Assembly: GCA_035604195.1 (NCBI GenBank)
Contig: DATNIY010000128.1
Coordinates: forward strand, 1-35,259
Reading direction: 5' to 3'
Source of the DNA: DATJLY01 sp035604195
Lineage (GTDB): Bacteria; Pseudomonadota; Alphaproteobacteria; ATCC43930; CGMCC-115725
DNA length: 35,259 nucleotides
A program made the translations under genes and the position numbers. Position 1 is the stretch's first letter. Each line of letters begins with the position of its first letter. Under the pieces are notes generated by a model, which saw only the letters and a program-made list of their open reading frames with translations, was not told the DNA's origin and searched no databases. Below are positions 1-8,702 of this stretch, piece after piece.

Positions 1-363
<363 letters not shown>

Positions 364-531
364 GAAGCTAAAATGGCCCTTCCCCCGCCGGAAACCAAGG
401 CATTAAGCCGGGCACGGCACCGCTTGTAAAGTTTCGGGCGCGGAACGTCGAATCGTCCCCGCCCGCCCGGCGCCGGATTGGGTTCGTTTCGCAGATTTCA
501 GGTTTCGTGGTCCTCCTGTCCCCCAAACAGA

Positions 532-560
532 ACCGGCGCCGTGGGGGGCACGGCGCCGGT
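532..560 (-). terminator. Rho-independent terminator downstream of recA
   Basis: A perfect 11-bp inverted repeat (ACCGGCGCCGT / ACGGCGCCGGT) with a 7-nt loop. Read on the minus strand the stem is followed by TCTGTTTGGG, a short T-rich tail. It sits about 40 bp after the recA stop and about 170 bp before the alaS start, so it most likely ends the recA transcript. Confidence 0.7.
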
Positions 561-600
561 GGCGGGATTGTCCGTCGCGGGAGGAGCGACGGGCGGTTCC

Positions 601-1710
<1,110 letters not shown>

Positions 1711-1761
1711 ACCCCGCTCTCCTTATTCCATAGGGGCCGAAGGCTTGCAATGCGGGGGAGT

Positions 1762-1801
1762 GTACATGGTTTGTTCCGGAATGCAAGTGCTTGTTTTGTT
1801 C
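1762..1801 (-). promoter_or_regulatory. Two near-match LexA (SOS) boxes upstream of recA
   Basis: Alphaproteobacterial LexA typically binds GTTC-N7-GTTC. Two tandem sites here each deviate by one base: GTAC-N7-GTTC (1762-1776) and GTGC-N7-GTTC (1787-1801), 25 bp apart, both in the recA upstream region. The position fits SOS control of recA. The assignment is inferred from position and partial consensus match. Confidence 0.45.
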
Positions 1802-1840
1802 CTTCTGAAAAATTTGATCGAACAGGCGATTATTCCGCAT

Positions 1841-2302
1841 ATGACAAGGAGATGCGGGTCAGAATATACCGTTTCCATGGGCTTCCTGCGATATTGCGGA
1901 ACGGTGATTCGGGTCGCCGCCACCCACTCACTGGACATAGCGCAAGGGATCATTTTCGTTCTTCTCGTCGCTGCTGGGACGATTAAGTATCTGTTTCCAG
2001 CGGTTGAGGTGACCGTTGATCTCTCGGGCTGGCAGGTGGCTACTGCGGTGCTCGGTATAATCGTGGGATTAAGATTCCTTTTGGCTCCCTACTGGCTTTA
2101 TCGAGAGCTTCTAGAACAGACAAGTTCCGCCGAAGCCAACCTCCAGATACGAGCGATCGAGGCGCAGGAGGCCCATACGGCTGAATTGCGGCGACAGCGT
2201 GAGCTACGTGAGCGACAGAACGATCTCGAGTTCCGAGCGAAGCAAATGCACGAAGAGATCTGGCTCCGAAGATTTTACGGCGTTAGAGACTCGCGCCAAT
2301 AA
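1841..2302 (+). CDS. Hypothetical membrane protein with C-terminal coiled coil
   Basis: I do not recognise the family. From the ATG at 1841 the product is 153 aa; an internal ATG at 1877 would give 141 aa, and neither has a clear Shine-Dalgarno. The protein has two hydrophobic stretches (IAQGIIFVLLVAAGTIKYLF and VATAVLGIIVGLRFLLAPYW), which look like a two-helix membrane anchor. A highly charged Glu/Arg/Gln-rich helix follows (about the last 55 residues, with EAQEAHTAELRRQRELRERQ), probably a cytoplasmic coiled coil. The DNA is visibly less GC-rich than its neighbours, suggesting transfer into the spot between recA and cckA. The frame is open across a region where most shadow frames look compositionally random, and the hydrophobic/charged pattern supports a real gene. 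Confidence 0.5.
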   Translation: MTRRCGSEYTVSMGFLRYCGTVIRVAATHSLDIAQGIIFVLLVAAGTIKYLFPAVEVTVDLSGWQVATAVLGIIVGLRFLLAPYWLYRELLEQTSSAEANLQIRAIEAQEAHTAELRRQRELRERQNDLEFRAKQMHEEIWLRRFYGVRDSRQ

Positions 2303-2357
2303 TCACCCTCGTGCTTGCGTTGCGCTCGCGGCTCTCCGTTCAATTACGCCCCCTACC

Positions 2358-4892
2358 CTACCCCACCATCACTTCCTTCACCTTCCCCGCGAGCTGCTTG
2401 AGGCTGAACGGCTTCGGCAAAAAGTGGATGTCGCTCTCGTCGCCTAACCGCTTGCGGAAGGCGTCCTCGGCGTAGCCGGAGATGAAGATCACTTTCATCT
2501 CGGGATGCAGCTCGCGCACTTCCTTGGCCAGGGTCGGGCCGTCCATATGCGGCATCACCACGTCGGTGACCAAGAGGTCGATCTTCTCGGCATCGCCCTT
2601 GATCACCTCGAGCGCCGACTCGCCGCTCTTCGCCTCGATGACGCGATAGCCCTTGTTCCTGAGCGCGCGGGCGCTGAAGAGCCGAACCGGGTCCTCGTCC
2701 TCGACCAAGAGCACCGTGCCGGCGCCGGTCAGGTCGCGCGGCTCGCGCGCTTCGGCTGCCTCGGCCTTGACCGCTGCGGCTGCCTCCGCCGCCGCGCCCT
2801 GGTGCCGCGGCAGGAAGATCGAGAAATTGGCGCCCTTGCCCGGCGCGCTGTCGACGAAGATGAAGCCGCCGGTTTGCTTGACGATGCCATAGACCGTCGA
2901 GAGGCCGAGGCCGGTGCCCGAGCCCGCCTCCTTCGTCGAGAAGAACGGCTCGAAGATGCGCTCCAGATTGGCCTTGGGGATGCCGATGCCGGTGTCGGCG
3001 ACGTCGATCTCGACGTAATTGCCGGGCGGCATGACTTCCTGGCCGGCGCGGATGGGCATTTCCGGCGTCACATTGGCCGTGCGAATGACCAGCGTGCCGC
3101 CTTGCGGCATGGCGTCGCGCGCATTGACCGCCAAATTGATGATGACCTGGTCGAGCTGGCCCTGATCGACCTTCACCAGGCCGAGATCGCGCGCGTGGAT
3201 GACCTGCAGCTCGATGTTCTCGCCGATCAGCCGGCGCAGCAGATGCGACAGCTCCGCCAGCACGTCGGTGATGTTGAGCACGCGCGGCTGCAAGGTCTGC
3301 TGGCGCGAGAAGGCCAGGAGCTGGCGCACCAGATTGGCGGCGCGCTTGGCGTTCTGCTCGATCTGCTTGATGTCGGCGAAGGACGGATCGCCGGCGGGAA
3401 AGCGCAGCAGCAAGAGATCGCAGAAGCCGATGATGGCGGTGAGCAGATTGTTGAAGTCGTGCGCCACGCCGCCGGCGAGCTGGCCCACCGCCTGCATCTT
3501 CTGCGACTGCGCGAATTGCGCCTGCAGGCTCTTCTGCTCGGTGATGTCGATGAAGTGCAGCAGGATGCCGCCCTCGCCGCCCTCGCCCGCGCCCAATCGG
3601 CTCATGAAGACCGAGGCCTGCTTGCCGCGCGCGCCGGGCATGCGCAGCTCCATGGGCGCAACCGCCGCGCCTCCCGCCACCGCAGCGAGCTTCGCCGTCA
3701 CCTGCGCGCCCTCTTCCGCATCGAGCAGGCTCGCGAGCGGCTTGCCGGTCAAATTTTCGGGCGCGCCGCCGAAGAGCTCGCCCAGCGCCCGGTTGGCCTC
3801 GAGGATGCGGCCGTCGCGGTCGAGAAGGGCGATGCCGACCGGCGCATCGGCGAAGAAGCGCTGGCGCGACAGGCGCACGGCCTCTTGCCCCTCGCCCTCG
3901 ACCGCGAGATCGCGCAGCACCGAGCGCGTGCGGATTTGCTCGCCGCTGCGCACCACGCTCTGCATCACCAGCGCCTTGATGATGCGGCCCTGCCGGCTCT
4001 TCAGGGTCATCGTGCCGCGCTCTTCGCCGCTCTCGCCGTCGAAGGGCGCATAAGGCGGCACGATCTGCGGCAGCGGGCGGGTCAGGAAATCGGCAAGCCG
4101 CGCGCCGCTCTCGACCAGGCTGTCGGCCTTGGCGCCGAGCCACTCCGCCATGGTCTCGTTGACGTAGAGAAAGCGGCCCCCGCCATCGACGGAATAGAAG
4201 CCCAGGGGCGCATGCTCGAGGAAATCGGCGAAGCGGCGCTGCTCCTCGCGGTCGGCATGCTCCAGCACATGGCGCCCGGTGATGTCCTCGAAGCTCCACA
4301 AACTGTAGCCGGGCCGGCCGGCGAGCTGGTGCGCCGAGACGCCGAACCACTGCACACCGCCATCCGGCCGCGCCGTGGCGAGGCGGCCGCTGGCGAAGCC
4401 GCGCTCATCCGCCTCGCGGGCGAGCCGCGCGAACTCCGCATCGCCGCCGTCGACGAGCGCGAGCCGCCGCCCGATCGCCGCCAGCGGCGGCCCGTCCAAG
4501 GCGGGAAAGAAACGGTGGAAGATCCGGTTCGCATGCGCCGCCGAACCGTCGGGGGCGATGACCAAATGACCCTGCTCCGACGACTCCAAGACCTCGCCGA
4601 CACGCCTGAGCTTGCCCGCGAGCGCCGCATGCATGCGGCGCGCCGCCAAGGCGGCGATGCCGGAGATCAGTGCCATCGCCGCCAGAACCGCGCCGTCCGT
4701 GCGCCCCGCCAAGCCGGCGACGGCGTCGATCAAGAGCAGTCCGGTGCAAAGAAACGCCGCCGCGGCGAGGCCGGCGGACAAGACGCCGAGGCTGCGCATC
4801 CGGTTGGGCAGCTTTCCCGCGGGCAATGCCGCAATGGCCGCGCTCACGGTCGCGGTGTCGCCGTTCCGGTCGTGGTCGTAAGGCATGCCCAT
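2358..4892 (-). CDS. cckA: Hybrid sensor histidine kinase CckA
   Basis: Inner-membrane kinase/phosphatase at the top of the cell-cycle phosphorelay; it passes phosphate via ChpT to CtrA. The 844-residue protein has two N-terminal transmembrane helices (about 35-61 and 67-84) and PAS-like sensory regions (about 100-210, 220-330 and 340-455). The HisKA domain carries the H-box AGGVAHDFNN with His478. The HATPase domain has the N-box NLAVNARDAM (Asn590), DTGIGIP and GTGLGLSTVYG. After an Ala/Glu-rich linker comes a C-terminal receiver domain with acceptor Asp777 in TDVVMP and Lys827 in PKPF. Its partners chpT and ctrA lie 5-8 kb away in the same window. An ATG at 4886 is an alternative start. 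Domain order and length match CckA. Confidence 0.93.
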   Translation of the reverse strand: MGMPYDHDRNGDTATVSAAIAALPAGKLPNRMRSLGVLSAGLAAAAFLCTGLLLIDAVAGLAGRTDGAVLAAMALISGIAALAARRMHAALAGKLRRVGEVLESSEQGHLVIAPDGSAAHANRIFHRFFPALDGPPLAAIGRRLALVDGGDAEFARLAREADERGFASGRLATARPDGGVQWFGVSAHQLAGRPGYSLWSFEDITGRHVLEHADREEQRRFADFLEHAPLGFYSVDGGGRFLYVNETMAEWLGAKADSLVESGARLADFLTRPLPQIVPPYAPFDGESGEERGTMTLKSRQGRIIKALVMQSVVRSGEQIRTRSVLRDLAVEGEGQEAVRLSRQRFFADAPVGIALLDRDGRILEANRALGELFGGAPENLTGKPLASLLDAEEGAQVTAKLAAVAGGAAVAPMELRMPGARGKQASVFMSRLGAGEGGEGGILLHFIDITEQKSLQAQFAQSQKMQAVGQLAGGVAHDFNNLLTAIIGFCDLLLLRFPAGDPSFADIKQIEQNAKRAANLVRQLLAFSRQQTLQPRVLNITDVLAELSHLLRRLIGENIELQVIHARDLGLVKVDQGQLDQVIINLAVNARDAMPQGGTLVIRTANVTPEMPIRAGQEVMPPGNYVEIDVADTGIGIPKANLERIFEPFFSTKEAGSGTGLGLSTVYGIVKQTGGFIFVDSAPGKGANFSIFLPRHQGAAAEAAAAVKAEAAEAREPRDLTGAGTVLLVEDEDPVRLFSARALRNKGYRVIEAKSGESALEVIKGDAEKIDLLVTDVVMPHMDGPTLAKEVRELHPEMKVIFISGYAEDAFRKRLGDESDIHFLPKPFSLKQLAGKVKEVMVG

Positions 4893-4990
4893 CCGGTCAG
4901 CAGTTTACCATAGCGGCGCCCGCTCTGGCGCTTGGCAATAGGCGGCGCCGGCGCCGTCCGCTACTCTTGCACAGCGAAACCGGAGTTTGC

Positions 4991-6520
4991 ATGCGCGGCT
5001 TTTACACGTCGTTAATTCAGGCTCTCGCGAGCGTTCTCTTGGCGCTGTCGCTGACGGCGGCGCCCGCCCTTGCCGAGGACGCGCCGTCGCGCACCGCGCC
5101 CGCCGCCGCGCATGCGCCGCCCCTCCCCGCCGATTCGGTGACGCATCACGACATCACCCTCGACGGAAGGAAGCTCGCCTATACCGCGACCGCGGGCTCG
5201 CTGCCGCTCAAGGACGAGCACGGCCAGGACACGGCCGAAATCTTCTATGTCTCCTTCACCCGCGACGGCGTCGAGGACGCGGCGCATCGCCCGACCACCT
5301 ATGTCTTCAACGGCGGCCCGGGCGCGTCGGCGGCCTATCTCGACATCGGCGCGCTCGGGCCGCGCGTGCTCGCGCTCGATCCCGACGGCCGTCCGCCGCA
5401 ATCGGAGCGGATCATCGACAACGCCGCCACCTGGCTTCCTTTCACCGATCTCGTCTTCATCGATCCCGTCGGCACCGGCTACAGCGCGGCGGCGGGCGGA
5501 GAAGATGCCGCCGCCAAGCAGTTCTGGGGCGTGCGTCAGGATCTCGATTCGCTCGCCGAGATCATCCGGCTGCACTTGACCCGCGCCGGCCGCCTCGCCG
5601 CGCCGGTCTATCTCGTCGGCGAAAGCTATGGCGGCTTCCGCGCGGCGCGTCTTGCCGATGCGCTCGGCCGCGATCCCGGCGTGGCGCCGGCCGGCGTGGT
5701 GCTGATCTCGCCGGCGCTCGAGTTCCGGCTGATGAGCGGCGACCGCGTCGATGTCTTGTCCTGGGCCTTGCGGCTGCCGTCCTACGCGGCGGCGGCGCTG
5801 GCGGCGCAGGGCAAGCTGACGGCGGATGCGCTGGCGGGAGCGGAGCATTTCGCCCTCACCGACTACCTCACGGCGCTCGCCGCCGGCCCGCCGGACGGCC
5901 CGGCGGCGCAGCAGCTCTATGCGCGTTTGGCCGCTCTCACCGGCCTCGACGAGGCGGCCATCGCGCGCTGGCAGGGCCGCATACCCTTGGGCGGCTATGT
6001 CAGGGACGCGCGGCGAGGCGCGGGCGAGATCATCAGCCCGTACGATGCCACGGTCGGCAGCACCGATCCCAACCCATGGAACGGCGAGGCGCATGACGAT
6101 CCCGTGCTCGATGCCTCGGTCGCGCCCTTCACCCGCGGCTTCGTCGCTTATGCGCGCGACGAGCTGGGCTTCAAGACCGACCTGCCCTTCAAGCTGCTCA
6201 ATGGCGAGGTCTCGCGTCGCTGGGATTGGAGCAGCGGCCGCGGCGGCGGATCGCGCGGCACGCTCGGCGCCAGCGACGCGCTCGCCCGCGCCCTGGCGCT
6301 GCAGCCGCGGCTCAAGGTAATGATCGCGCACGGCATGACGGATCTGCTGACGCCCTACATGATGAGCCGCTATGTCGCCGATCATCTGCCGGCGGCGGAG
6401 CGCGGGCGCGTCGCGCTCAAGCTCTATGACGGCGGCCATATGATGTATCTGCGCGCCAGTTCGCGCCAGCGCTTGCACGACGACGCGCAGGCGTTTTACG
6501 CGGCCGCGCCGGCGGATTGA
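4991..6520 (+). CDS. Secreted serine carboxypeptidase-like (S10 family) peptidase
   Basis: Predicted periplasmic or exported alpha/beta-hydrolase of the S10 serine-carboxypeptidase family. The start at 4991 gives 509 aa with a clear signal peptide (about residues 1-28, ending ALAED) and is preceded by GGAG at 5-6 nt; the longer open frame upstream overlaps cckA antisense and lacks protein-like sequence. Family marks are FNGGPGASAAYLDIGALGP (oxyanion region, about 107-124), IDPVGTGYS, the nucleophile elbow GESYGG (Ser212), Asp451 in HGMTDLLTPY and His483 in DGGHMMYLR, giving a complete triad. It is divergent from cckA with about 100 bp between, and convergent with dksA. The substrate is unknown; bacterial members of this group are usually annotated only as peptidase S10. 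Confidence 0.85.
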   Translation: MRGFYTSLIQALASVLLALSLTAAPALAEDAPSRTAPAAAHAPPLPADSVTHHDITLDGRKLAYTATAGSLPLKDEHGQDTAEIFYVSFTRDGVEDAAHRPTTYVFNGGPGASAAYLDIGALGPRVLALDPDGRPPQSERIIDNAATWLPFTDLVFIDPVGTGYSAAAGGEDAAAKQFWGVRQDLDSLAEIIRLHLTRAGRLAAPVYLVGESYGGFRAARLADALGRDPGVAPAGVVLISPALEFRLMSGDRVDVLSWALRLPSYAAAALAAQGKLTADALAGAEHFALTDYLTALAAGPPDGPAAQQLYARLAALTGLDEAAIARWQGRIPLGGYVRDARRGAGEIISPYDATVGSTDPNPWNGEAHDDPVLDASVAPFTRGFVAYARDELGFKTDLPFKLLNGEVSRRWDWSSGRGGGSRGTLGASDALARALALQPRLKVMIAHGMTDLLTPYMMSRYVADHLPAAERGRVALKLYDGGHMMYLRASSRQRLHDDAQAFYAAAPAD

Positions 6521-6530
6521 ACCGTGCGGC

Positions 6531-6947
6531 TCAGTCGTCGCGGTGGGTGCGCTCCATGCGCTCGTGGCGCTCCTGCGCCTCGAGGCTCAAGGTCGCAATC
6601 GGGCGGGCTTCGAGCCGGCGCAGGCCGATGGGCTCGTCGGTCTCCTCGCAATAGCCGTAGCTGCCGTCCTCGATGCGCATGAGCGCGGCGTCGATCTTGG
6701 AGATGAGCTTGCGTTCGCGGTCGCGGGTCCTGAGCTCGATCGCGCGGTCGGTCTCGAGCGAGGCGCGATCCGTGATGTCCGGCTTGGCAAGACTCTCCTC
6801 TTTGAGATGCAGCAGGGTCTCGGAGGACTCCGCCAAGAGCTCGGTGCGCCAGCGCAACAGCTTCTGGCGGAAATATTCGAGCTGCTTCGGACTCATGAAA
6901 TCTTCGTGTTCCGACGGTCGATAGTCTGGCGCAAGCGTCGGCCGCAT
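6531..6947 (-). CDS. dksA: RNA polymerase-binding transcription factor DksA
   Basis: Binds the RNA polymerase secondary channel and acts with ppGpp in the stringent response. The 138-residue product has the DksA coiled coil (about 20-95) with the tip sequence KPDITDRAS carrying the two expected aspartates (Asp57, Asp60). A C-terminal zinc-finger-like part reads GYCEETDEPIGLRRLEARP. Only one cysteine (Cys100) remains of the four zinc ligands of E. coli DksA, a degeneration I recall from alphaproteobacterial and DksA2-type proteins. The ATG at 6947 has GGGAG about 8 nt upstream. The gene is downstream of flbT on the same strand but separated by a terminator, so it is probably transcribed alone. 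Confidence 0.9.
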   Translation of the reverse strand: MRPTLAPDYRPSEHEDFMSPKQLEYFRQKLLRWRTELLAESSETLLHLKEESLAKPDITDRASLETDRAIELRTRDRERKLISKIDAALMRIEDGSYGYCEETDEPIGLRRLEARPIATLSLEAQERHERMERTHRDD

Positions 6948-6984
6948 AAACCCACTCCCAATACCCCAAGACTCAAAAAAAGGA

Positions 6985-7005
6985 GCGCGATTATATGAAT
7001 CGCGC
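6985..7005 (-). terminator. Rho-independent terminator after flbT
   Basis: An 8-bp perfect stem GCGCGATT / AATCGCGC with a 5-nt loop. On the minus strand it is followed by TCCTTTTTTT (the run of A at 6975-6981 on the given strand). It lies about 100 bp after the flbT stop and just upstream of dksA, separating the two units. Confidence 0.8.
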
Positions 7006-7062
7006 CCGCCCTCTGCAAGCTCATCGCACCTCTGTGTAGTAGCCCACAGCGGTTTGAAATCG

Positions 7063-7077
7063 TTAATTATTTTGTAA
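7063..7077. promoter_or_regulatory. Near-match CtrA box between flbT and dksA
   Basis: TTAA-N7-GTAA, one base off the CtrA consensus TTAA-N7-TTAA. It lies about 116 bp upstream of the dksA start, in the AT-rich flbT-dksA gap but on the flbT side of the terminator. It is more tentative than the two perfect sites at ctrA. Confidence 0.2.
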
Positions 7078-7104
7078 GCAGCCGAGAACCGGCCGCCGCC
7101 GCGC

Positions 7105-7521
7105 TCAGCCTGCGGCGGCGGAAGAGGTTTGGCCGGCGGCCTCGGTCGCCCGCGCCTGCTCGCCGGCGATGAGCTGCCGCGTTGCCTTCAATGCCTGGTA
7201 GAGCCGGCCCTCGGCGGCAAGCTCCCGAATCTGGCCGATGATGTCCGCGGCATCCGGCGCCGCAGCCTGGAAGGCGGCGAGCATTTGGTCGATCGCCGGC
7301 GGCAAGCCTTGGGGCTTGGCGGGGTCGAGATAATGCGACTGCAGCGCGAAGTAGATGCGCCGGGCCGGCGTCGAGGCCTCCTCGGCTCGAATGATGTCTT
7401 TCTCGCGCAGCAAGACCGCGGCGGTGTGGATGAGAATTCTGGCGCCCGACCCCGAATTCTCGATCACGACGCCGTTCACGATGAAGCGCTCGCGCGGCTT
7501 CAAGTTAAGAGTGAGCGGCAT
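7105..7521 (-). CDS. flbT: Flagellar biosynthesis repressor FlbT
   Basis: Post-transcriptional regulator that binds the flagellin mRNA leader and limits flagellin synthesis until the hook is built (known from Caulobacter). The 138-residue protein begins MPLTLNLKPRERFIVNGVVI and contains LLREKDIIRAEEASTPARRIYFALQSHYLD, the conserved FlbT core, followed by a helical region (YQALKATRQLI). The C-terminal 20 residues are Ala-rich. The ATG at 7521 is preceded by ACGAGG. The usual partner flaF is not recognisable in the window, nor are flagellins. It is transcribed divergently from sciP across a 225-bp gap and ends at the terminator at 6985-7005. Confidence 0.92.
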   Translation of the reverse strand: MPLTLNLKPRERFIVNGVVIENSGSGARILIHTAAVLLREKDIIRAEEASTPARRIYFALQSHYLDPAKPQGLPPAIDQMLAAFQAAAPDAADIIGQIRELAAEGRLYQALKATRQLIAGEQARATEAAGQTSSAAAG

Positions 7522-7527
7522 CCTCGT

Positions 7528-7614
7528 CTAGTGCTCCACGGCCGCAAGCATGTCCTGGTAATAGCCGGGAATGCTTTGCATCCGCTTAAGCCAAGACGTC
7601 AAAGAGAACTTCAA
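7528..7614 (-). pseudogene. Possible 3' remnant of a gene (GST-like tail)
   Basis: Just upstream of flbT an open frame without a usable ATG encodes a peptide ending SWLKRMQSIPGYYQDMLAA plus VEH and a TAG stop, 6 nt before the flbT start. A WLxRMxxxPGY pattern is reminiscent of the C-terminal helix of glutathione S-transferases. A TGA stop lies about a dozen codons upstream in the same frame, so no full gene is present. It may be a decayed gene end or chance. Confidence 0.2.
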
Positions 7615-7684
7615 GTCTCGCGATCCGCGGCAACTGGATTGTCTTCAATTTTAGTCAAGTTGCCGACAACGGCAATTCTGGCAC

Positions 7685-7699
7685 TTAGGGCTTTTTTAA
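7685..7699 (+). promoter_or_regulatory. Near-match CtrA box upstream of sciP
   Basis: TTAG-N7-TTAA, one base off the CtrA consensus, ending 47 bp before the sciP start. In Caulobacter sciP is a CtrA-activated gene, which makes the position sensible; the match itself is imperfect. Confidence 0.35.
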
Positions 7700-7746
7700 A
7701 GCGCGGCGCGTACAAAGACCCAATCCAGAGCAAGGTATTTCCTGCC

Positions 7747-8049
7747 GTGAGCAACTCGAGTCACAACCCCATTCGCTCCAACGAGAACAATTGGCTGGTG
7801 GACGTCGGCAGCGTCGTTTCGATCGAGAACCTGCCGCCGCCCGACACGAAGCGCTGGGTGATCCGTCGCAAGGCCGAAGTCGTTGCCGCGGTGCGCGCGG
7901 GAGTTATCAGCCTGGAGGACGCGTGCCGGCGCTATACGCTCTCCGTGGAGGAGTTTCTCTCCTGGCAGCGTCTGGTCGACAGCCACGGATTGCCCGGGCT
8001 GCGCGTCACCCGGCTGCAGGATTACCGCAGCATCGGGCGGGTCCGCTGA
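7747..8049 (+). CDS. sciP: CtrA inhibitor SciP (DUF1153)
   Basis: Small helix-turn-helix protein that binds CtrA and blocks its transcriptional activation of flagellar and cell-cycle genes in G1 (Caulobacter SciP). The core ENLPPPDTKRWVIRRKAEVV, followed by DACRRYTLSVEEFLSWQRLV and GLPGLRVTRLQDYR, is the hallmark of the DUF1153 family. The GTG at 7747 gives 100 aa, a normal length, with AAGG 11 nt upstream. No ATG is available before the conserved region; the longer open frame runs antisense through flbT. The gene lies 1.4 kb from ctrA, with only dodecin and fliJ between. A GANTC site falls within codons 4-6. Confidence 0.93.
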   Translation: MSNSSHNPIRSNENNWLVDVGSVVSIENLPPPDTKRWVIRRKAEVVAAVRAGVISLEDACRRYTLSVEEFLSWQRLVDSHGLPGLRVTRLQDYRSIGRVR

Positions 8050-8243
8050 AGCCTGAAGCGCGCCGCCTGTCGCGGCGATCTCAGCCTTTCCGCCTTAGCC
8101 AGCCTTCCCCGGATTACGCGCAATAGCCGCACGCGCCGCGGCCCGGCGAGCTTTACCCGCGCGTCGGTTTCATCCCAGCCCATGCGGTCAGCGTCTTCGG
8201 ATCGGCTTGTCCGTGAGGCCGAATTGGGACATCCTCCCAGGGA

Positions 8244-8264
8244 ATTCCCCGTCATCCGGGGAAT
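8244..8264 (+). other. Stem-loop in the dodecin 5' region
   Basis: ATTCCCCG / CGGGGAAT, a perfect 8-bp stem with a 5-nt loop ending 28 bp before the dodecin ATG. There is no T run, so it is a poor terminator. It may be an mRNA leader structure or have no role. Confidence 0.3.
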
Positions 8265-8292
8265 GTCGAATGAACCTGAGGGAGCAGACGCT

Positions 8293-8517
8293 ATGGCGAA
8301 GAAAGACGGCGGCGAGGGCGTATATCGCGTGATTGATGTCGTCGGCACCAGCAAGAACTCGTGGGAGGACGCCGCCAAGCACGCCGTCGAAACGGCGGCA
8401 AAGTCGATCCGCGACCTCAGAATCGCCGAGGTCACCAAAATGGACGTTCGGGTCGACAAGGGAAAGGTTGTCGCCTTCCGGACGCGACTCCAGGTCTCGT
8501 TCAAGTATGAGGGCTAG
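8293..8517 (+). CDS. Dodecin family flavin-binding protein
   Basis: Dodecins are very small proteins that assemble into hollow dodecamers and sequester flavins (riboflavin, lumichrome, FMN) in the cytosol. The 74-residue product reads YRVIDVVGTSKNSWEDAAKH, AVETAAKSIRDLRIAEVTKM and DVRVDKGKVVAFRTRLQVSF, the complete beta-alpha-beta-beta dodecin fold with the SW-E-A motif. The ATG at 8293 is chosen because GAGGGAG lies about 9 nt upstream and it gives family length; an upstream in-frame ATG would add 37 atypical residues. The gene sits between sciP and fliJ but has no evident functional link to them. Confidence 0.92.
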   Translation: MAKKDGGEGVYRVIDVVGTSKNSWEDAAKHAVETAAKSIRDLRIAEVTKMDVRVDKGKVVAFRTRLQVSFKYEG

Positions 8518-8665
8518 AGCGCTCCTGCGACCTGATTAGGAGCAGGCATCGAGACGTCACTGGCGGGCAGATCCGCTCGTTGGCGTCGGGCGGGGCGTTG
8601 GCCGTGCGCTCGAAGACGACGCGATCGACCCGAAGCAATCGCTCTTAATCCCCTGGACCACGATT

Positions 8666-8702
8666 TGCCGCGCGCGCCCGCAGCGTCCGGACGCGCGCGG
8701 CA
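8666..8702 (-). other. GC-rich stem-loop abutting the fliJ stop codon
   Basis: An 11-bp perfect inverted repeat (TGCCGCGCGCG / CGCGCGCGGCA) with a 15-nt loop, directly after the fliJ stop on the minus strand. It lacks a T tract on either side. It could stabilise the 3' end or act as a weak terminator. Confidence 0.35.

Noticed and set aside
2505..4913. 802-codon plus-strand frame antisense to cckA
   Set aside because: It mirrors the kinase gene and has shadow composition (Leu/Ala/Arg/Asp/Glu/Gln/His); the cckA domains are complete on the minus strand.
8521..8702. Possible CRISPR or repeat array in the GC-rich gap after dodecin
   Set aside because: Only simple GC-rich stretches and one hairpin are present; there are no spaced direct repeats.
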